Positions 23,724 through 36,540 of a stretch of DNA of 64,000 nucleotides are shown piece by piece. The stretch spans positions 25,792,001 to 25,856,000 of the forward strand of contig OX485804.1 in NCBI GenBank assembly GCA_950295325.1, written 5' to 3'. The position numbers were made by a program, and so were the translations under genes. Position 1 is the stretch's first letter, and each line of letters starts with the position of its first letter. Origin of the DNA: Polytrichum commune. Its lineage: Eukaryota > Streptophyta > Polytrichopsida > Polytrichales > Polytrichaceae. Under the pieces are notes generated by a model, which worked only from the letters and a program-made list of their open reading frames with translations, was not told the origin of the DNA and searched no databases.

Positions 23724-26652
23724 GCAACTAAATCATCCCTTCTGATACTCTGATGTTGGTGCAAATACACAGACATTTGGTGTGATTGCACTGTAAGTAT
23801 CTTGAGTTTGACTCTTTTGTAGGTAGGTAATCTCATAACATCAGTGAAACTTGATTTGAAATAGAATTAGATTTTTCTGAACAGAGGTATATTCGGTGAA
23901 CGAATGGTCAAGATGTTTGGTCCTCTATGTTACAGCAGTTTGATCTAATCAACCCAATTAAAGGAAGATTGAATAGCATGATTTTGTCGAGGATGGAGCT
24001 ATGTATTCATGCGGTTTGTTGGTTCCAAGTTAGCTGATAAGGTGGTTTGTGTTGGTGCAGGCTGGGATGGAGATATAGATTTCAAATTGTAGAGATGAAA
24101 ATGAGGTTCTAGGCAAATTGCCTGTACCAGGCGGGAGCCAAACAGAGCATGCCCATTGTATACTTAGAAATTTCCAATCTTCTCATCAAAGTATGAGCTA
24201 TAACAATTTATTTCAATGCATCCTCCTACTATGTTTACAGCTTATTTAGTTTAATGCTGCACACTGAGTTCCAGAATATACTCTTGCTCTCCGTAATAGG
24301 TGCAGAGGAAGTGAAGTGGAAACCCTTTTGAATAACTATTTGCTGTGAAATGTGGTTACAGTGAAAGAATTTCTCACATCCTCTTCTCTATATAATAGTT
24401 GTGCAAGAAAATTCGGATGGAGCTTCCAAAGCTTACCGGAAGAAAGTCCGTTTATTAGAGGGCATTCTGTTTTTTAATCCTGCCATTTTGTAGGTTCCAC
24501 TATTTCAATGGTTTGTGTAAAGCACATGCAATAATCTACTGTTGGTGCTATTGACTTATTAAACTGTTATTTCAACAGGTAGGTTGCCTGTTGTTTGTAA
24601 CATCCCATATACCTGTTGAATGTTATATCTTACACAGTCAAATAGTTTTGATGAATTGTATGCACTTTTGGTATTTTTGACATCTAGTTTTTGACATACC
24701 AATAAGTGCACCTTGGATAATTTACAGTATCAACGTGTGCTATTTCCTACCTCCCCCAACTTGATGAAACCTACCTAACCATCAGCAGACTTAGTCAAAA
24801 TTGGTGACAGAGAGAAAAAAACCTGACCATCAGCAGTCTCATTTCAATCCATAAATCTGCAATCAAGCATTTCACAACCTCATATGTAAGCAGCCCACTT
24901 TTATTTTATGTAAAACTTTAGCAACTTCAAATGACTGTCCCCACTGCGAAGAATGATACCATCAGAAGAACCTGATGCATCATGAAATCATTGTGGCATG
25001 TGTAAAGTGCCAGGTGACTGGCAACTCCAGCTTCATTACTACTATAAAATCATGTGTGAATTATTATATATGTCTTTACATATCTCCCAGATGCGGCGGA
25101 GGCTGTATTATTGGACAATTCCTTCAAAAGGAAGTCTAAATTCTGTGAGGGAATCTCATTAAAGCGCGGGATTCGCAACACGGGTGTCTGCTTAGGTGGC
25201 GGATTACCGTAGTAACCTACTCCATTAAGCTAGGGTTTCTAGGGTTTAGGCTTCCCTCCCTTATTATTTCGCATCAAGGAAAAAGGAAGGTGTTACAGAT
25301 TCGGAAAACTAATCAAACATTTTCTTCGTATACATCATCTTAACTAAAGTTACACTCAAGAATCATATTGCCGTGTTCCGCAAAGGCATCGGACCCTGCT
25401 GCTTATGTTGCAGAGGTAGACTGCTAGGTTGTGTTGTCATCAATTTGTGGTGGCCCGGGCTTGAAGAGTCCGCTTGCTCCAATAGGTTATGTTTCACGAT
25501 TCCATTGCGCTTCGCGATCGTATCAAAACACAGGGCAGCCAGCGAACTTCCGGTGGTTTTCACTTCCGGTGCCGTTAGTGATGAATTTGGACGCAAATTG
25601 AGCTGCCTTTGGTGTTAGGTTATGTGTGTGACACGAAAATCGAAGTCGAAGAAATTTGGCCAATGGGTTTGTCATGTAAGAACACGAACCGCACTTGAAG
25701 TTATGTATGACACATCGGGTTTGTTCGGCCGTGTTTTTTGGCCATGGTCATCGGTGAGTAGGAAATTTGAGGAGATTGCGTATATATGGCCATTTTCTTA
25801 GCAATGGGATATGATTGTGTTTCATCTTTGCGGAATCACTGGGTTAGCGAGCATACTTTTCTTTCTGGGGTTCTCCGAGACAGTGTGTCTTCCTCGCACG
25901 GGCCGACTGTTTGAAGTTCAGTATAGGAAATGATCGATCAGAATTAGGGCGGTCAGCTCTCATCTGAAGCCTTATTACGATAGGTTGGCTCATTTGTATC
26001 CGAGTGCTTAATTTGAGATCCTTGAAGCGAGGGCAAGGTGAAGGGGTTCGTGTGTGGGGCAGGAATTTAGGGCTCAATGGAATTTACTTCTTTTCGTAAA
26101 ATATCCGGAGAATGTTTCTTGCCAACCTTAGGACTGACAACTGAACCCCAATTTTTCTCCGTGGAATTAGAGTGATTAACGATCTCTCCTCCGGACCTCA
26201 GATTTCTTGAACCTCAAGCAGTCGCTTTAAGAACCTTGTTTGAGATCCTTGTATTTCATTTCTCTGATATCCCTAAATTATGGACCACGGACACTATGAT
26301 ACTAACAATCCCATCATATCTGTGCACTTGGTTCTCGAGGGTACCTATTTATGGCATCTTCATTTTTGCAAGCCTTCTTCTCCACTGCACAGTCAAATTT
26401 GTCAAAGAATTATCCAACTTATGTATATCACGCCTTTAGCCTTTGATGGATTGCCTTCACCATCCACATATAGGTTGAAATCATATAGTTTGAGCTGCAA
26501 GTTCTGTTCTCCTAAGCTCCAAGAACCTGCTTTGAGTTTTGTGATCTGATGATATGCGTTGTGTCATTTCTCAGGGATTTCAACAAACACCTTGAAGGCT
26601 GCCTCCAGCATCAGATTGTTGTCGAGAACGCACATTATTCAGGTGATTGCTG
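23724..26652. other. Spacer: RPH1 3' region and VTT-gene 5' region
   Basis: No coding gene was recognised. Two adjacent teloboxes (TAGGGTTT at 25231 and 25240) mark a likely promoter of the downstream VTT gene. A 5' UTR intron is possible: GTGAGT-like donor near 25753, TTTCTCAG acceptor near 26573. No transcript start was proven. Confidence 0.4.
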
Positions 26653-26802
26653 ATGGACCAAAACAGGGAGAGATTTCTGAAGGATATCAATTGCACAAAG
26701 CTCAGTGAACAACAACAACAGCCAAGGAAGAAGACTGGATATCACTATGTTGAGCAATTCTATGTTGAGCAATTCGAGGGTACCGCATGGTGGGGAGTAT
26801 GA
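26653..26802 (+). promoter_or_regulatory. Upstream ORF overlapping the VTT-gene start
   Basis: An ATG at 26653 opens a 49-codon ORF (MDQNRERFLKD...) in another frame. It stops at 26800-26802, downstream of the main ATG at 26747. If both lie on one mRNA, ribosomes starting here would bypass the main start. It may instead lie in a spliced-out or untranscribed segment. Confidence 0.4.
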
Positions 26803-29579
26803 CAGTATAGAGGTGCAGGATAGTGCAGACGCCGCAGATTACTGTCCCCTTGGCCATGTGGAAGAGGATCAGGGGGACGAAGAGCTCGAAGAATTTGATG
26901 TCTCTGCCGTTTCTCGACCTAAGCGGGGGCGCGCCACCAAATGCTGGTGGTGGACCAGACTCATTCTCTGTGGCATACTTTTGGTTGCATTTGCAGCCAT
27001 TATGTTCCATTGGGGTGTTCCCTTTTTCTTAGACAAGGTGATTCTTCTGACCTGATTTTCATGTGTGGTAGTATTTTTCCAACAAAAACCCTCTCTCAGG
27101 AATCATCAGGATTGGCAGAGAGGTGCAGATACATTTATGTATTATATCCGTGTTGGATTGGTATATAGGTGAATGCATGTTATCAATAGACAATATTAAT
27201 ATTGCTATCAAAGAACCTACCCACCCGGTATCAAAATTGTGATACCAGTCAGACTTTGATACTTGGTGGGTATCACAAGATGAGAGAATCTTTGTATACC
27301 AGAGCCATTGTGTGGGTCCTTACCATCCTAATACCATGTTGATACTAAGGTAATTTTATCTAGGTATGAAGATTCTTGGATGGTATATAGACCCAAATGG
27401 TATCAGAAACACAAACATCCTCAAGTAACCTTACCCTACTTGTATCAGAAAATTGTAAAATCCTCATTGTATACAGCGGAGTGGTATTGATAAAAGGTGG
27501 TACCAGTCCAACATTGGTTTTAATACCATGAAATGTTGCTAGTGGGAGTCGTGCCATCATCCAGGGGCCCCAAGTATTTACACTGCTGACATAGCCTTGG
27601 ATTGGTAATGTATGAAGGGTTTATGTGGGTAGGTCTGATCAAGGGTATGTCTAATCAACATGGTGACTTCATGGAATTATACATACTTAGCAATGGAAGA
27701 ATTGGGTATTCTGACAATGCAAATGCACCCAAAGGGCTCAGGGTGGACGAATGTCACATGAAGTGTTGAGCAGTATTTATGAGATGGTCCAGTGCTTGAT
27801 GCCTCTCTTGGGGATTTCTTAAACCTAGAAGTTGTTGCTCAGGAATGTCATGGGGGCTTAGCAAAACTGTGTAAAATGTAGGATAATGTCCCTGAAATTA
27901 ATATCCGTTGCCTTGATTTCATCTGTGACGCATGTGAGCATTGTTTCCTTATGCAGGTCATCATACCTCTAATGGTATGGGAGTCCACCAAATTCTCAAA
28001 GCCTGTTCTGGCAGTTATCTTGGTTCTCTCTCTGGCGTTCTTCCCAGTCTTTGTTTTCCCATCAGGGCCATCCATGTGGTTATCAGGCATGATGTTTGGC
28101 TATGGTTTTGGGTTCCTTATAATCATGGGAGGTACTACAGTTGGCCAAACTTTGCCTTACTTCATTGGTCGCCGACTTTTGCATAACCGAATACAGGCAA
28201 GAATCTTTGTTTGAGCATGCTTTGTATCCAACAAGTTTTAATAGCTATGCCTCCGAAGTGATAGCCGATAGGAGTCATTCTATTGTTATGAGGATCACAA
28301 ATACACCACATTGAAGGATCCCACTTTGAAGTATAGCATCAATTATACACTCTCTTTGAGTATGTGAATCCACAATGGCTGTAGCTGGCAGGAATAGTGT
28401 CTGTGCACTCACGTTGATCTACTGCTGAAACAGCAGCATGGACTACTTAGTTAGTATCTTTGAACTAAATGAAATTTTCAGGCCTTTTTTGACTCTGAAA
28501 ATTTTGGTTAGGTATGAGGTGAATTATTGTAGCAAAGCTATTTTTCACTATGTTTCTTCACAGCATTGATGAGGTCTGCATGAATGTTCTCAGGTCATGC
28601 CAAATTGGTTTAGTAACATTCCATGTATTTTGCACTCCTGTTACAGCAATGGCTGGCCAAGTATCCTAAGAAGGCAGCTGTGCTAAGGATTGCAGAGCAA
28701 GGCGGATCTTTTCAGCAAATACGAACTATAACATTGTTGCGTGTTTCCCCCTTTCCATATCCTTTGTTCAACTATGCAGTTACAGCTACCAACATCCAGT
28801 ACAGTGAATACATTGTCGGTTCCATACTTGGCATGGTGCCTGAAGCATTCATTACAATATACAGGTGATTCTACTTTTGATTAACTTGCACTTCTGTGAT
28901 GAATGTGTCAAGACTCAGTCTAGGTGGAGAGGTCTACCCTTTTGCAATATAGAGTTGCACACAAAGGCCATAATTGAAGTAGACATTCATTGTCGTGTAT
29001 AGTCAAGTGGGATATGTGGGGTTTGGAGGATTTTTGAGGCCATAGGTGAAACCAATTGACAACCATGCTGCCTCAAATAGCTTCTTAGGAACTTTTCTAC
29101 AGATTATATTGTCGTAATGAAGCAATTTGACGATGCAAATTGCTTTGCTCCACTTAAAGAAAATTACTCTGTTGCAAATCACTCCTTTAAAGTGACCAAT
29201 ATGGTCCCTTGTATTCTGCAATACATTTGTTGGTCAATGTACAAATTGTTCATGGTAGTTGTCAATGTTGCTTGTTATTCCTTGCAGTGGGAGATTACTG
29301 AGCACACTTGCTGATGTCAAAAATCAAAACCGGCGATTAACACCTGTCGAAATCATTTACAACATTGTTGGCGCGTGTGTTGCGGTGACTGTGGCGGTAA
29401 CTGCAGCCATTTATGGACGACGGGCTCTTCAAGATATGGAGCTTAAAGAATCTGCAGAGCGCGAAGCTGCTGATATGACAGACTTTGCTGCAGATAACTC
29501 TACTTTGAAGCAACCAGTGATCAGAGCAATTGAGGAAATCCCCTCTTCACTTCCAGAGGGTTTGACTCACTCCAAATAA
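26747..29579 (+). CDS. VTT-domain (TVP38/TMEM64, SNARE-associated Golgi/DedA) membrane protein
   Basis: Four exons: 26747-27037, 27957-28196, 28647-28864 and 29288-29579, giving 346 aa. The N-terminus is cytosolic and acidic (EEDQGDEELEE, 39-49), followed by basic RPKRGR and a first membrane span (about 68-88). The VTT core spans about 98-250. It has FGYGFGFLIIMGGTTVGQTL (145-164), YFIGRR, LRVSPFPYPLFNY (208-220) and YIVGSILGMVPEAFI, the paired re-entrant motifs of the DedA/VTT superfamily. A last span lies near 270-290, then a charged tail. VTT proteins of other eukaryotes act in ER/Golgi lipid scrambling and trafficking. That role is inferred here. Intron 2 begins GC rather than GT. The first 10 residues are a tandem MLSNS duplication, so 26762 is an alternative start. 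Confidence 0.87.
27190..27548. repeat. Dispersed repeat R2, copy in VTT intron 1
   Basis: Aligns with 39090-39635. Shared landmarks include TTGGTGGGTAT, GAGAGAATCTTTGT, TTTTATCTA-GTATGA-GATTCTTG and TATAGACCC-AATGGTAT. It is dense in GGTATC/GATACC. Unclassified. Confidence 0.7.
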
Positions 29580-30324
29580 TATTTCCAAGTTCCTACTGCC
29601 AATGATTCACAGGGACCATGTTTTTTCATCATCAACAAATGGACACAACCGATCTTTGTGAGCGCCCGCATTCTAAGACAACCAAAAAGTGCATTGTGGA
29701 ACAAAATTCAAATCAACTTTGTACCTCATGGGTTCCCCAGAACTTGGCTAGCCCCTGTAGCAAAGTGCTTTAAGGATGATTAGCTTTGGAAATTGTTTCC
29801 TCATATTGGGGAGTGGGATTGGAAGTGCAGAATTGAAGTGCAGTTGCGAACCAGGATGATGTTATTGTGGGCACAGGCTATTCAAGTGAGCTGATATTGG
29901 CTTCGTTTTTGTCTAAGAATCATGTGGCTGTGCTGATTTTTGAATCAGGTGTACACCTTCCCATGTGTGTACAGGAGTGAGAGAAGGAAGTAATTTTTGG
30001 CAGATGCATTGGATTTTCAATTGCATATTACTTCCAAATTGTGAGTGCCAGAAGCAAGGGTTTTGGTGGTAAAGATAGCAAGACATACCTAGTAGCATAA
30101 TTGTTGACAGGCAGCCATTGGAACACTAGAAGGGAGAACTAGGCATTCAAGGTTCTGTTGTGAGCAACAGCAACATCTGTAAGAGATAGGCTTCTTGACT
30201 CAATTGAGTTAAAGGCAAACATGGTGGTTCTTTTGATGGATACTTTCCAATAAACGGGGTGATGTAAATGCACTCAGAATGCTGTTTTACTGCTTAAGGT
30301 ATGTGGGCGCTACTTGGTTACTTT
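29580..30324. other. 3' region of the VTT gene
   Basis: Non-coding sequence between the VTT stop codon and repeat R3a, probably including the 3' UTR. Nothing else was recognised. Confidence 0.5.
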
Positions 30325-30700
30325 TCTTAATGGGACACCTTTATTTGAATGGTGGGTGGTTAGGTGTGGATCTAAGAACAGGTACCGAAAGGACATGTCT
30401 TTCATAGAGATTGGATTACTTGCTCAGAATTTGTTAACCATTCTAGGCTTCATAGTCAACATTATTTGTGTTTGTGTGTGTGTGTGTGGGTGTGGGGGGG
30501 GGCGTTGTTGGTGGCCGTATGACCACTTAATGACCTCAAGAATCTTCACTTCAGTAATAAGATATTCATGTGAGCTCTGAAAACTATGAGGAGAATGGCT
30601 ATGGTACAATTTGGATTGATCAATCATATTGCACTAATTGCATGTTTCCTAACCTACAACAAGTGGGTGCAGAGCTAATTGTGTCCATTTAAGTGCATTA
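30325..30700. repeat. Dispersed repeat R3, copy a
   Basis: Similar to 37540-37998 and 59958-60312. Shared words include GTGGTTAGGTGTGG-TC-AAGAACAG, TGCTCA-AA-TT-TAACCAT and AAGAATCTTCACTT. This copy also holds a GT microsatellite and G run (about 30466-30502). No inverted termini or coding capacity were found. Confidence 0.65.
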
Positions 30701-31448
30701 TTGCGAGTGAATTTCTTTTGGATCAGATCAACTCTTGCTTGACCCTTGTTGAACATGAGAATATAAATCCATGTGCAGAACTCTTCCATTGAGAATCCCA
30801 TCTTCCTAATAAGAGACCTGTGAATAACAGATAACCTATATGCATAGGTACTCATTGATAACCTGTGAATAACAGATAGCCTATGTGGAAAGGTACTCCA
30901 CTGAGAGCATCCATTGACTTTTGAACAGCAAAGGTTCAGAATAATTAGCAAGGAGCATATTTGATGAGACACAGTTATGTATAATTTGTGGGCTCATGAA
31001 TGTATCTGTAAAGTTGAAGTGAAGAACTACAGGATAACTCCTTTTCCTGGTGAATATTATGTGCAAAGTTTTATTGATAATCATCAGAGGACATTCTCAG
31101 GGTGGACATTCTCAAGGTGGACATTAATCCTATAACTTATATGAGCATGCTGTACCATAGATTGTGTGATAATTTTTTGGAGATGTCACGCACATTGTCC
31201 GACTAAATAACAAGGAAACTAAAACGGATGGATGATATCCTGACCAACAGCCTCTTGACTTCAAATAGTAGGGCCCTGGCCAATTCAACACATGACAAAC
31301 ATTGCATCATGTTGTTCAACTCTTGTCAAAAGATGAGATGGTGCAGGTAATGAAACTGGTCACCATTTATAGTACAAAATGTTTAGAGATACAACTGCCC
31401 CAGCTCGAAAAGGCAGTGGTAAATGTTTCAAAGGTTACAAAGATGTAC
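30701..31448. other. Convergent spacer and 3' region of the choline-transporter-like gene
   Basis: Lies between convergent genes. No gene was recognised. Short direct repeats around 30820-30900 (GAATAACAGATA.CCTAT) are visible. Confidence 0.45.
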
Positions 31449-34400
31449 TCAAGTTCTGTGAGCAAGAGAAGGATTCTCATCTGGGGAACTTGGCAGGAGG
31501 ACAAAAACGTTGTGCACTTCATGGCTGGAAGTTACTCCTTGATCTTTGTCCATGGCGTAACATATATATACAGTGTCTATTACGTTGCTCAACACACGGA
31601 TAAATGTTACAAAAACAACAAATAATATTAACCAACTTAACCCTGTTGCAGTCAACTTCAGCTCCCTCACAGCACTTGTTGTAATATGTAAAATGCCAAA
31701 GACCTGCAAAAAAAAGTTCACAAAGAGCCAAAACCTTAAGTTCCTGGTTCTCAAAGTGCCACATTTTGATCCTAAATGTTTGCCCCTTCCATGGGACATA
31801 ACTTCCTCTACATGCATGAGTTATCTATTCATAGCATTCTAGAGTGGTGTTGGTGCATGTTTACTAATGAGAGGCCCCATTTACCAAGCTTACATTTCAA
31901 ATTTGGAAGGCACCTAAAATGATGCTCTTGAAAGTTTGACAAGGAGTTCAATTTTATGCAGCCGACTTTTGGCCAAAATAAAACACCTCCCCTTGATTTA
32001 ACCAAAATTGAGGGTTCCAAGTTCAAACACCACTTGAGCTCTCCTTAAACATTATAAAATGTCAAAAGTGGGGTAAAACTCAGAACTTGAGTTTTTGAGA
32101 AACATTAAGGGCCGCTTTACACTAGGAGTCAAGGCTGTGCGATGTTGGGGCCAACTTAACCAATCTTTGAGTTCTTTTGAAGCTCGAGCCAACCTCAAGT
32201 TTGTGTACTCGTTGGCACCCCAAATCCATGAGGGTTCCTTTTGTGCCTTGGGGGCCATCTCAAGGCCAACATTTTATAGATTAAAATATTCAATTAATTG
32301 TTGGCCTTGACTCCTAGTCTAAAGCTCTTCGGGTTGGCCTTAAGCTCTCAACCAATAGGGTCGAGAGATTTCCCTCGACCCTTGGCCTCGACTCCTAGTG
32401 TAAAGTGGGCCCAAGGATAACTCTAATGTGCACAGAAGGAATAATGCTGGGGATATTTCCACACAACCCAAGCATTATTCCTTTAGTGTTCGATAGTAAT
32501 GGTAGGAATTTTGGTCCATTCTAGAATGTTATCCTAATGAATCAAGTACACAAGATTACATCTACATGTGTACGCCACATGTAAATAAGCACAAAGGCAG
32601 GCTTTCAAAGGCTTTGAAAATGGGACTAGACAGAAAGGAAGGTGTCACCACTGCATACCAGAAGGGCGTAGAAGAATGAGAAGGCCAAAAGAACCATTGA
32701 CAGAAGTCGATCGGAGATGACCTCCACAAGCACTGTGGACAGGAAGTTTCTCGTCAATAGATTGTACGTCATAGAGGCTGAGGTGCAGAAGCTCTCTCCA
32801 GTGATAGCTGCAAAGTTCGAAGTGAACCTCGTGAAAAACTCGACTGCATCAAGAATCCACTGCAAACAAGCTCGCACAAAGACCCCAAGGGCTCCTTGCT
32901 GGCCTTGCTGATTATCCTCCTTGTTCAGTGCACCTCGAATGACCCGAACAAATGCAACAATAAGACCACCTAGACAGACAGTTCCAAATGAAGGGCCAAA
33001 GGCATTCCTGCACCGAAAAAGATACCACCAGTTGAGCTATACTAACCAACTGGACCAACCTTCCATTTAAAATTGCAAGTTCAAACATCAAACCTGACTG
33101 CACCATACGTTTCAAAATGCATTGTAGGTGATCCACAGATCTGCTTGTTTCATGTTATTTAGAGAGATCAAATAAAAGATCCTATTTGAACCTCAACATG
33201 CACAAATAACGTGCTACATACTTTTATTTCCAGCTAATTGCGTCAAAAGTGACCTATCTAAAATCAACTCATATGTCAAGTACTCTTTGAATTGGTTAAA
33301 TACCTTAATGTAATTAAAGATACCTATTCAAATACACGACTTGGGTGCCCTTGAATCCAAATACATACTTAGTGTATTGATCATCAATGTCGCATATTTG
33401 TTTTTTCCTTCCTTGACATAAGATAAAATCTAGTAATAATTTCAAACCCATAAATTCCAAAACAACGATTTTAGGACTTGGTGAGGACTTATAGAAATGG
33501 CGTGCTTATGTTGTACACTGGGCCCTTGGACCTTTAAGGGTTAACATGTGCACAAAAAAAAACTGAAGCTTGGTATAGCTAATTCCAGTTTGTAACCCTT
33601 AGAAAGGTTAATGGTACAAAATTTACACAAATGTTGCCATCTGGACAACTCACAACGAGGAAACAGAACATGACTGGACGATAGAATAAAAAACCTTGGG
33701 TTTGAAATCCACTATACCGTAATGAGCGTCTGGTGGTGCCGACAGTGGAAGAGTCTGCCTGTGCAAAGTACCACTGGGCAACTGTTCCGCTGATTGTGAA
33801 CACCTGTATCTGTGCCATGATCGTTGAAGACCAAAGAACAGCAAATCCCGCGAGATACATGTAGTAAGGCACCCAGGCATTGGGCTGCCAAACACAACAT
33901 GGAGTGTCCGTGCCTGCGGCACAGTGAACATCTGGTTTCTCCAATATTTCTGGGTTTGTGATGAGTTTCCCATTCGTATAAGCATACAGCATGAACGTGA
34001 CAAAGGGAATCCAGAATAAGATTAGGGCAAATGCCAAACCTGGCAGGATAAAAACAAGGGCAAGGTTTTGGTGCAATGCCTCAGAGGCGGTCTTCACAAT
34101 ACGTATTGTCACTTGGACACGACTCCAGTTGGAATAGATGACGTAGATCATGATCGCAATCCCTACGAAAATAAAACCAAATGCTACAAGTTGCCAATTC
34201 AAGTCGATCTGTCTTTGGCATTCGGCACTTCGTTGGCACCAAATAAACCAAGTCAGGTTTGCAACAATTGGCCCAAGAATGAAGACAGGCAAGGTAGCAT
34301 ACACAAGCTCCTTCGTGTGCTTCCGAAGAAGGTAGAGGACTCCCAGTGCAAGTGGGCCACTCAAAAGAAGTGTAACACCCAATGTGATCCATATGGGTTT

Positions 34401-34853
34401 GTAAGAGGTGGCACCATCAACCTCTTTGATGATTGCGTCCTTCAAAAAGAAAGGCGTATACGGATGCAGTGCCCACACCCTAGTGCCATTCAAAGCCGGC
34501 GTTACCACTTGCAAATGTGCAGGAATGGAGCAGCCTTGTCCAGGCTCGTAATGTGCAGTGTCAATCCACATATATTCAGGATTTGAGTTCACCACACCAT
34601 AGATGCCAAAAGCCACTGACACAAGCACAAGAAGGATGAAGATGAGGCCAAACGTAATGTCTTGGAAAGGCCGGACACCCAAGTTATAGCCAAAAATGGA
34701 GGTCCCCTCTTGAGATGAAGGGACTGAGACAATTGAATCTGATTGCTTCTGATAACCTCTTTCCCTTGCATTATCTGCTTTATCTAGTAAAGGCACTTCA
34801 ATCTTGTCACTCTCAATGTCATCATATCTGGAAGCTCCCCCTTCGAATCCCAT
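31449..34853 (-). CDS. Choline transporter-like (CTL/SLC44) membrane protein
   Basis: Three exons on the minus strand: 34853-33718, 33007-32659 and 31703-31449, giving 579 aa with matching phases. A cytosolic N-terminus of about 62 residues precedes spans near 66-88, 154-176, 184-206, 222-241, 264-291 and 331-358. Exon 2 carries NAFGPSFGTVCLGGLIVA and AITGESFCTSA. Exon 3 carries NVIDTVYICYAMDKD. These are the conserved blocks of the Pns1/CTL family. An extracellular loop with paired cysteines (C311, C319, C320) and an NGT glycosylation site (122-124) is visible. Animal homologues move choline or ethanolamine. In Arabidopsis CHER1/CTL1 acts in phloem plasmodesmata and trafficking, but orthology to it is not shown. 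A MITE lies in intron 2. Confidence 0.88.
32109..32412. mobile_element. MITE-like element C in CTL intron 2
   Basis: The left end reads GGGCCGCTTTACACTAGG. The right end in reverse complement reads GGGCCCACTTTACACTAGG. Both continue into AGTC.AGGC. Target duplication is imperfect (TAA before, AAG after). At 304 bp it has no ORF of its own. It lies wholly within 31704-32658, the second intron. Confidence 0.75.
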
Positions 34854-34973
34854 CGTGCTGCAACTGCAAAGCCGTAATCAAACTGCAAAGCCATAATCAG
34901 TCTGCAAAACCTCAAATTGCATGGAATTGCCAGGACCAGTGATTCATCTCACATTATACCTCTGTAAATCTTT

Positions 34974-36330
34974 TCAACTTCCAAAGAGCAGCCGTACCGT
35001 ACCATGCCAAGAAACTGACCATTTCACAAGAAACCCTAGCAGGCTAGAACACGACATCACAGCCAACCTGAGTTTGGAAGTCAATGTCTAGAGCTTACAT
35101 AGACATTGAACATCACCCTAGCTAATGCAATCGTCAATGCAGAGATCGCAATTCAGGACCGGGAAGGTAATCACACCCACCCTGCTCAAATTGTACTGGG
35201 CATTGGCCAACTCCAAAGAAATTGTGAGATTTTGAGCCATAAACCTCTCTCTGCCATCTTGATATCATAAAATTCTTTGGTACATCAACACTCGAAGAGC
35301 AGCCATGACATCCCAACGAACTGACCATTTCACAAGAAGCCCTAGCAGGGGCCACACCCCGGGAAAGTTTAACCTACATTCGGAAATAATGTCTAGAGAT
35401 TACATAGACGTTGATCATTACCCTACCTAGCTTCCTACGAAATTGATGTACGTAATTGTCAATACAAAGATCATGATTCAGGACTGGGAGAGCGTAATCA
35501 TATCTACCCTGCTCAAATTCTTCTGAGCATTGGCCACCCCCAGAGAGTTTGTGTAATTTTTAGCCATAAGCCTCTCTCTGCTATCTTAATGTCATAATAT
35601 TCCTGTGTACATCAACTTTCAACGAGCAGCCATACCATACCATACCATACCATCCCGAATAACTGACCATTTCGCGGGAAACCCTATCAAGGGAGAACAC
35701 CGGGGGAAACCTAGCCTACCTTTGAAGGTAATGACTAAAGATTACATTGGCATTGATTGTTACCCTTCCTGACTTCCAGCAATGCAGACATCGTAATTCA
35801 GGACTGGAAGAGCGTAATCACACCTACCCTGCTCAAATTCTGCTCAAGCATTGGCTACCCTTAAAGAAAATATGTGATTCTAGTCATAAACCTTCTCTGC
35901 ATTCTGATGTCATAAAATTCCTGTCTACTTCAACCTTCAAAAAGCAGCCATATCATACGATCCCGAGAAACTGACCGTTTCACAAGAAAACCAACACCGC
36001 GCCTACTTGAAAGTGATGTCTAGAGATTAAATTGGCATTACTCGTTACCCTAGCTGTAGCTTCCAGCAATGCAGCTGTGAATTGGCTATTCCTAAACTTA
36101 GAAACTAAGTGATTTTTAACCATAAACCTCTTCCTGCCATTTTGACATCATAAGAATTCTCTGTACATCAACTTTCAAAGAGCAACCATTATGACACCCC
36201 AAGGAACTGACCTATTTCATAAGAAACCCTAGCAGGGAGAACACACGGGAACCGCAACCTACCCTTGTCAATTTTGTTTAGAGGTTACATGGACATTCAT
36301 CATTACCTGCAATGAGATTCAATTCTCCAA
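34974..36330. repeat. ~310-bp tandem repeat upstream of the CTL gene, five copies
   Basis: Copies open with TCAAC...GAGCAGCCAT-like sequence at about 34974, 35285, 35612, 35930 and 36169 (spacing 311, 327, 318, 239). Each contains ACTGACC.TTTC followed by an AAACCCTA-type site, intact in copies 1, 3 and 5 and degraded in 2 and 4. The array covers roughly -120 to -1480 relative to the CTL start, so it lies in the promoter or 5' UTR. The last copy is truncated. Confidence 0.85.
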
Positions 36331-36365
36331 TTCTGCTCAACTCCTACAAGCTGCAAACTGTGTGC

Positions 36366-36369
<4 letters not shown>

Positions 36370-36406
<37 letters not shown>
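36370..36406. repeat. (CT)n microsatellite upstream of the CTL gene
   Basis: About 18 CT units, (GA)n on the CTL sense strand. It is directly upstream of the tandem array. GA tracts in plant promoters can be bound by BBR/BPC factors. Confidence 0.9.
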
Positions 36407-36407
<1 letters not shown>

Positions 36408-36540
36408 AATTCACACCAAGAGATACAGAATTAGAACCATACTCTGAAGAATCGAGCTGATTATTATTGAAGCTCTGGATATACTCCTCCAGCAAGGTCA
36501 AACCTCGAATTTTTACAAACAAGTGTCGGAATCTGTGCAC

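Noticed and set aside
26280-26549. ORF with NPIISVHLVLEGTYLWHLHF-like wording as a Copia gag fragment
   Set aside because: The resemblance to gag N-termini is short and no further gag, protease or RT sequence follows. It sits in a likely 5' UTR intron.
33010-33060. tRNA-like box A (TGGTCCAGTTGG on the minus strand) beside CTL exon 2
   Set aside because: No box B at a workable distance. It is intronic sequence next to a splice acceptor.
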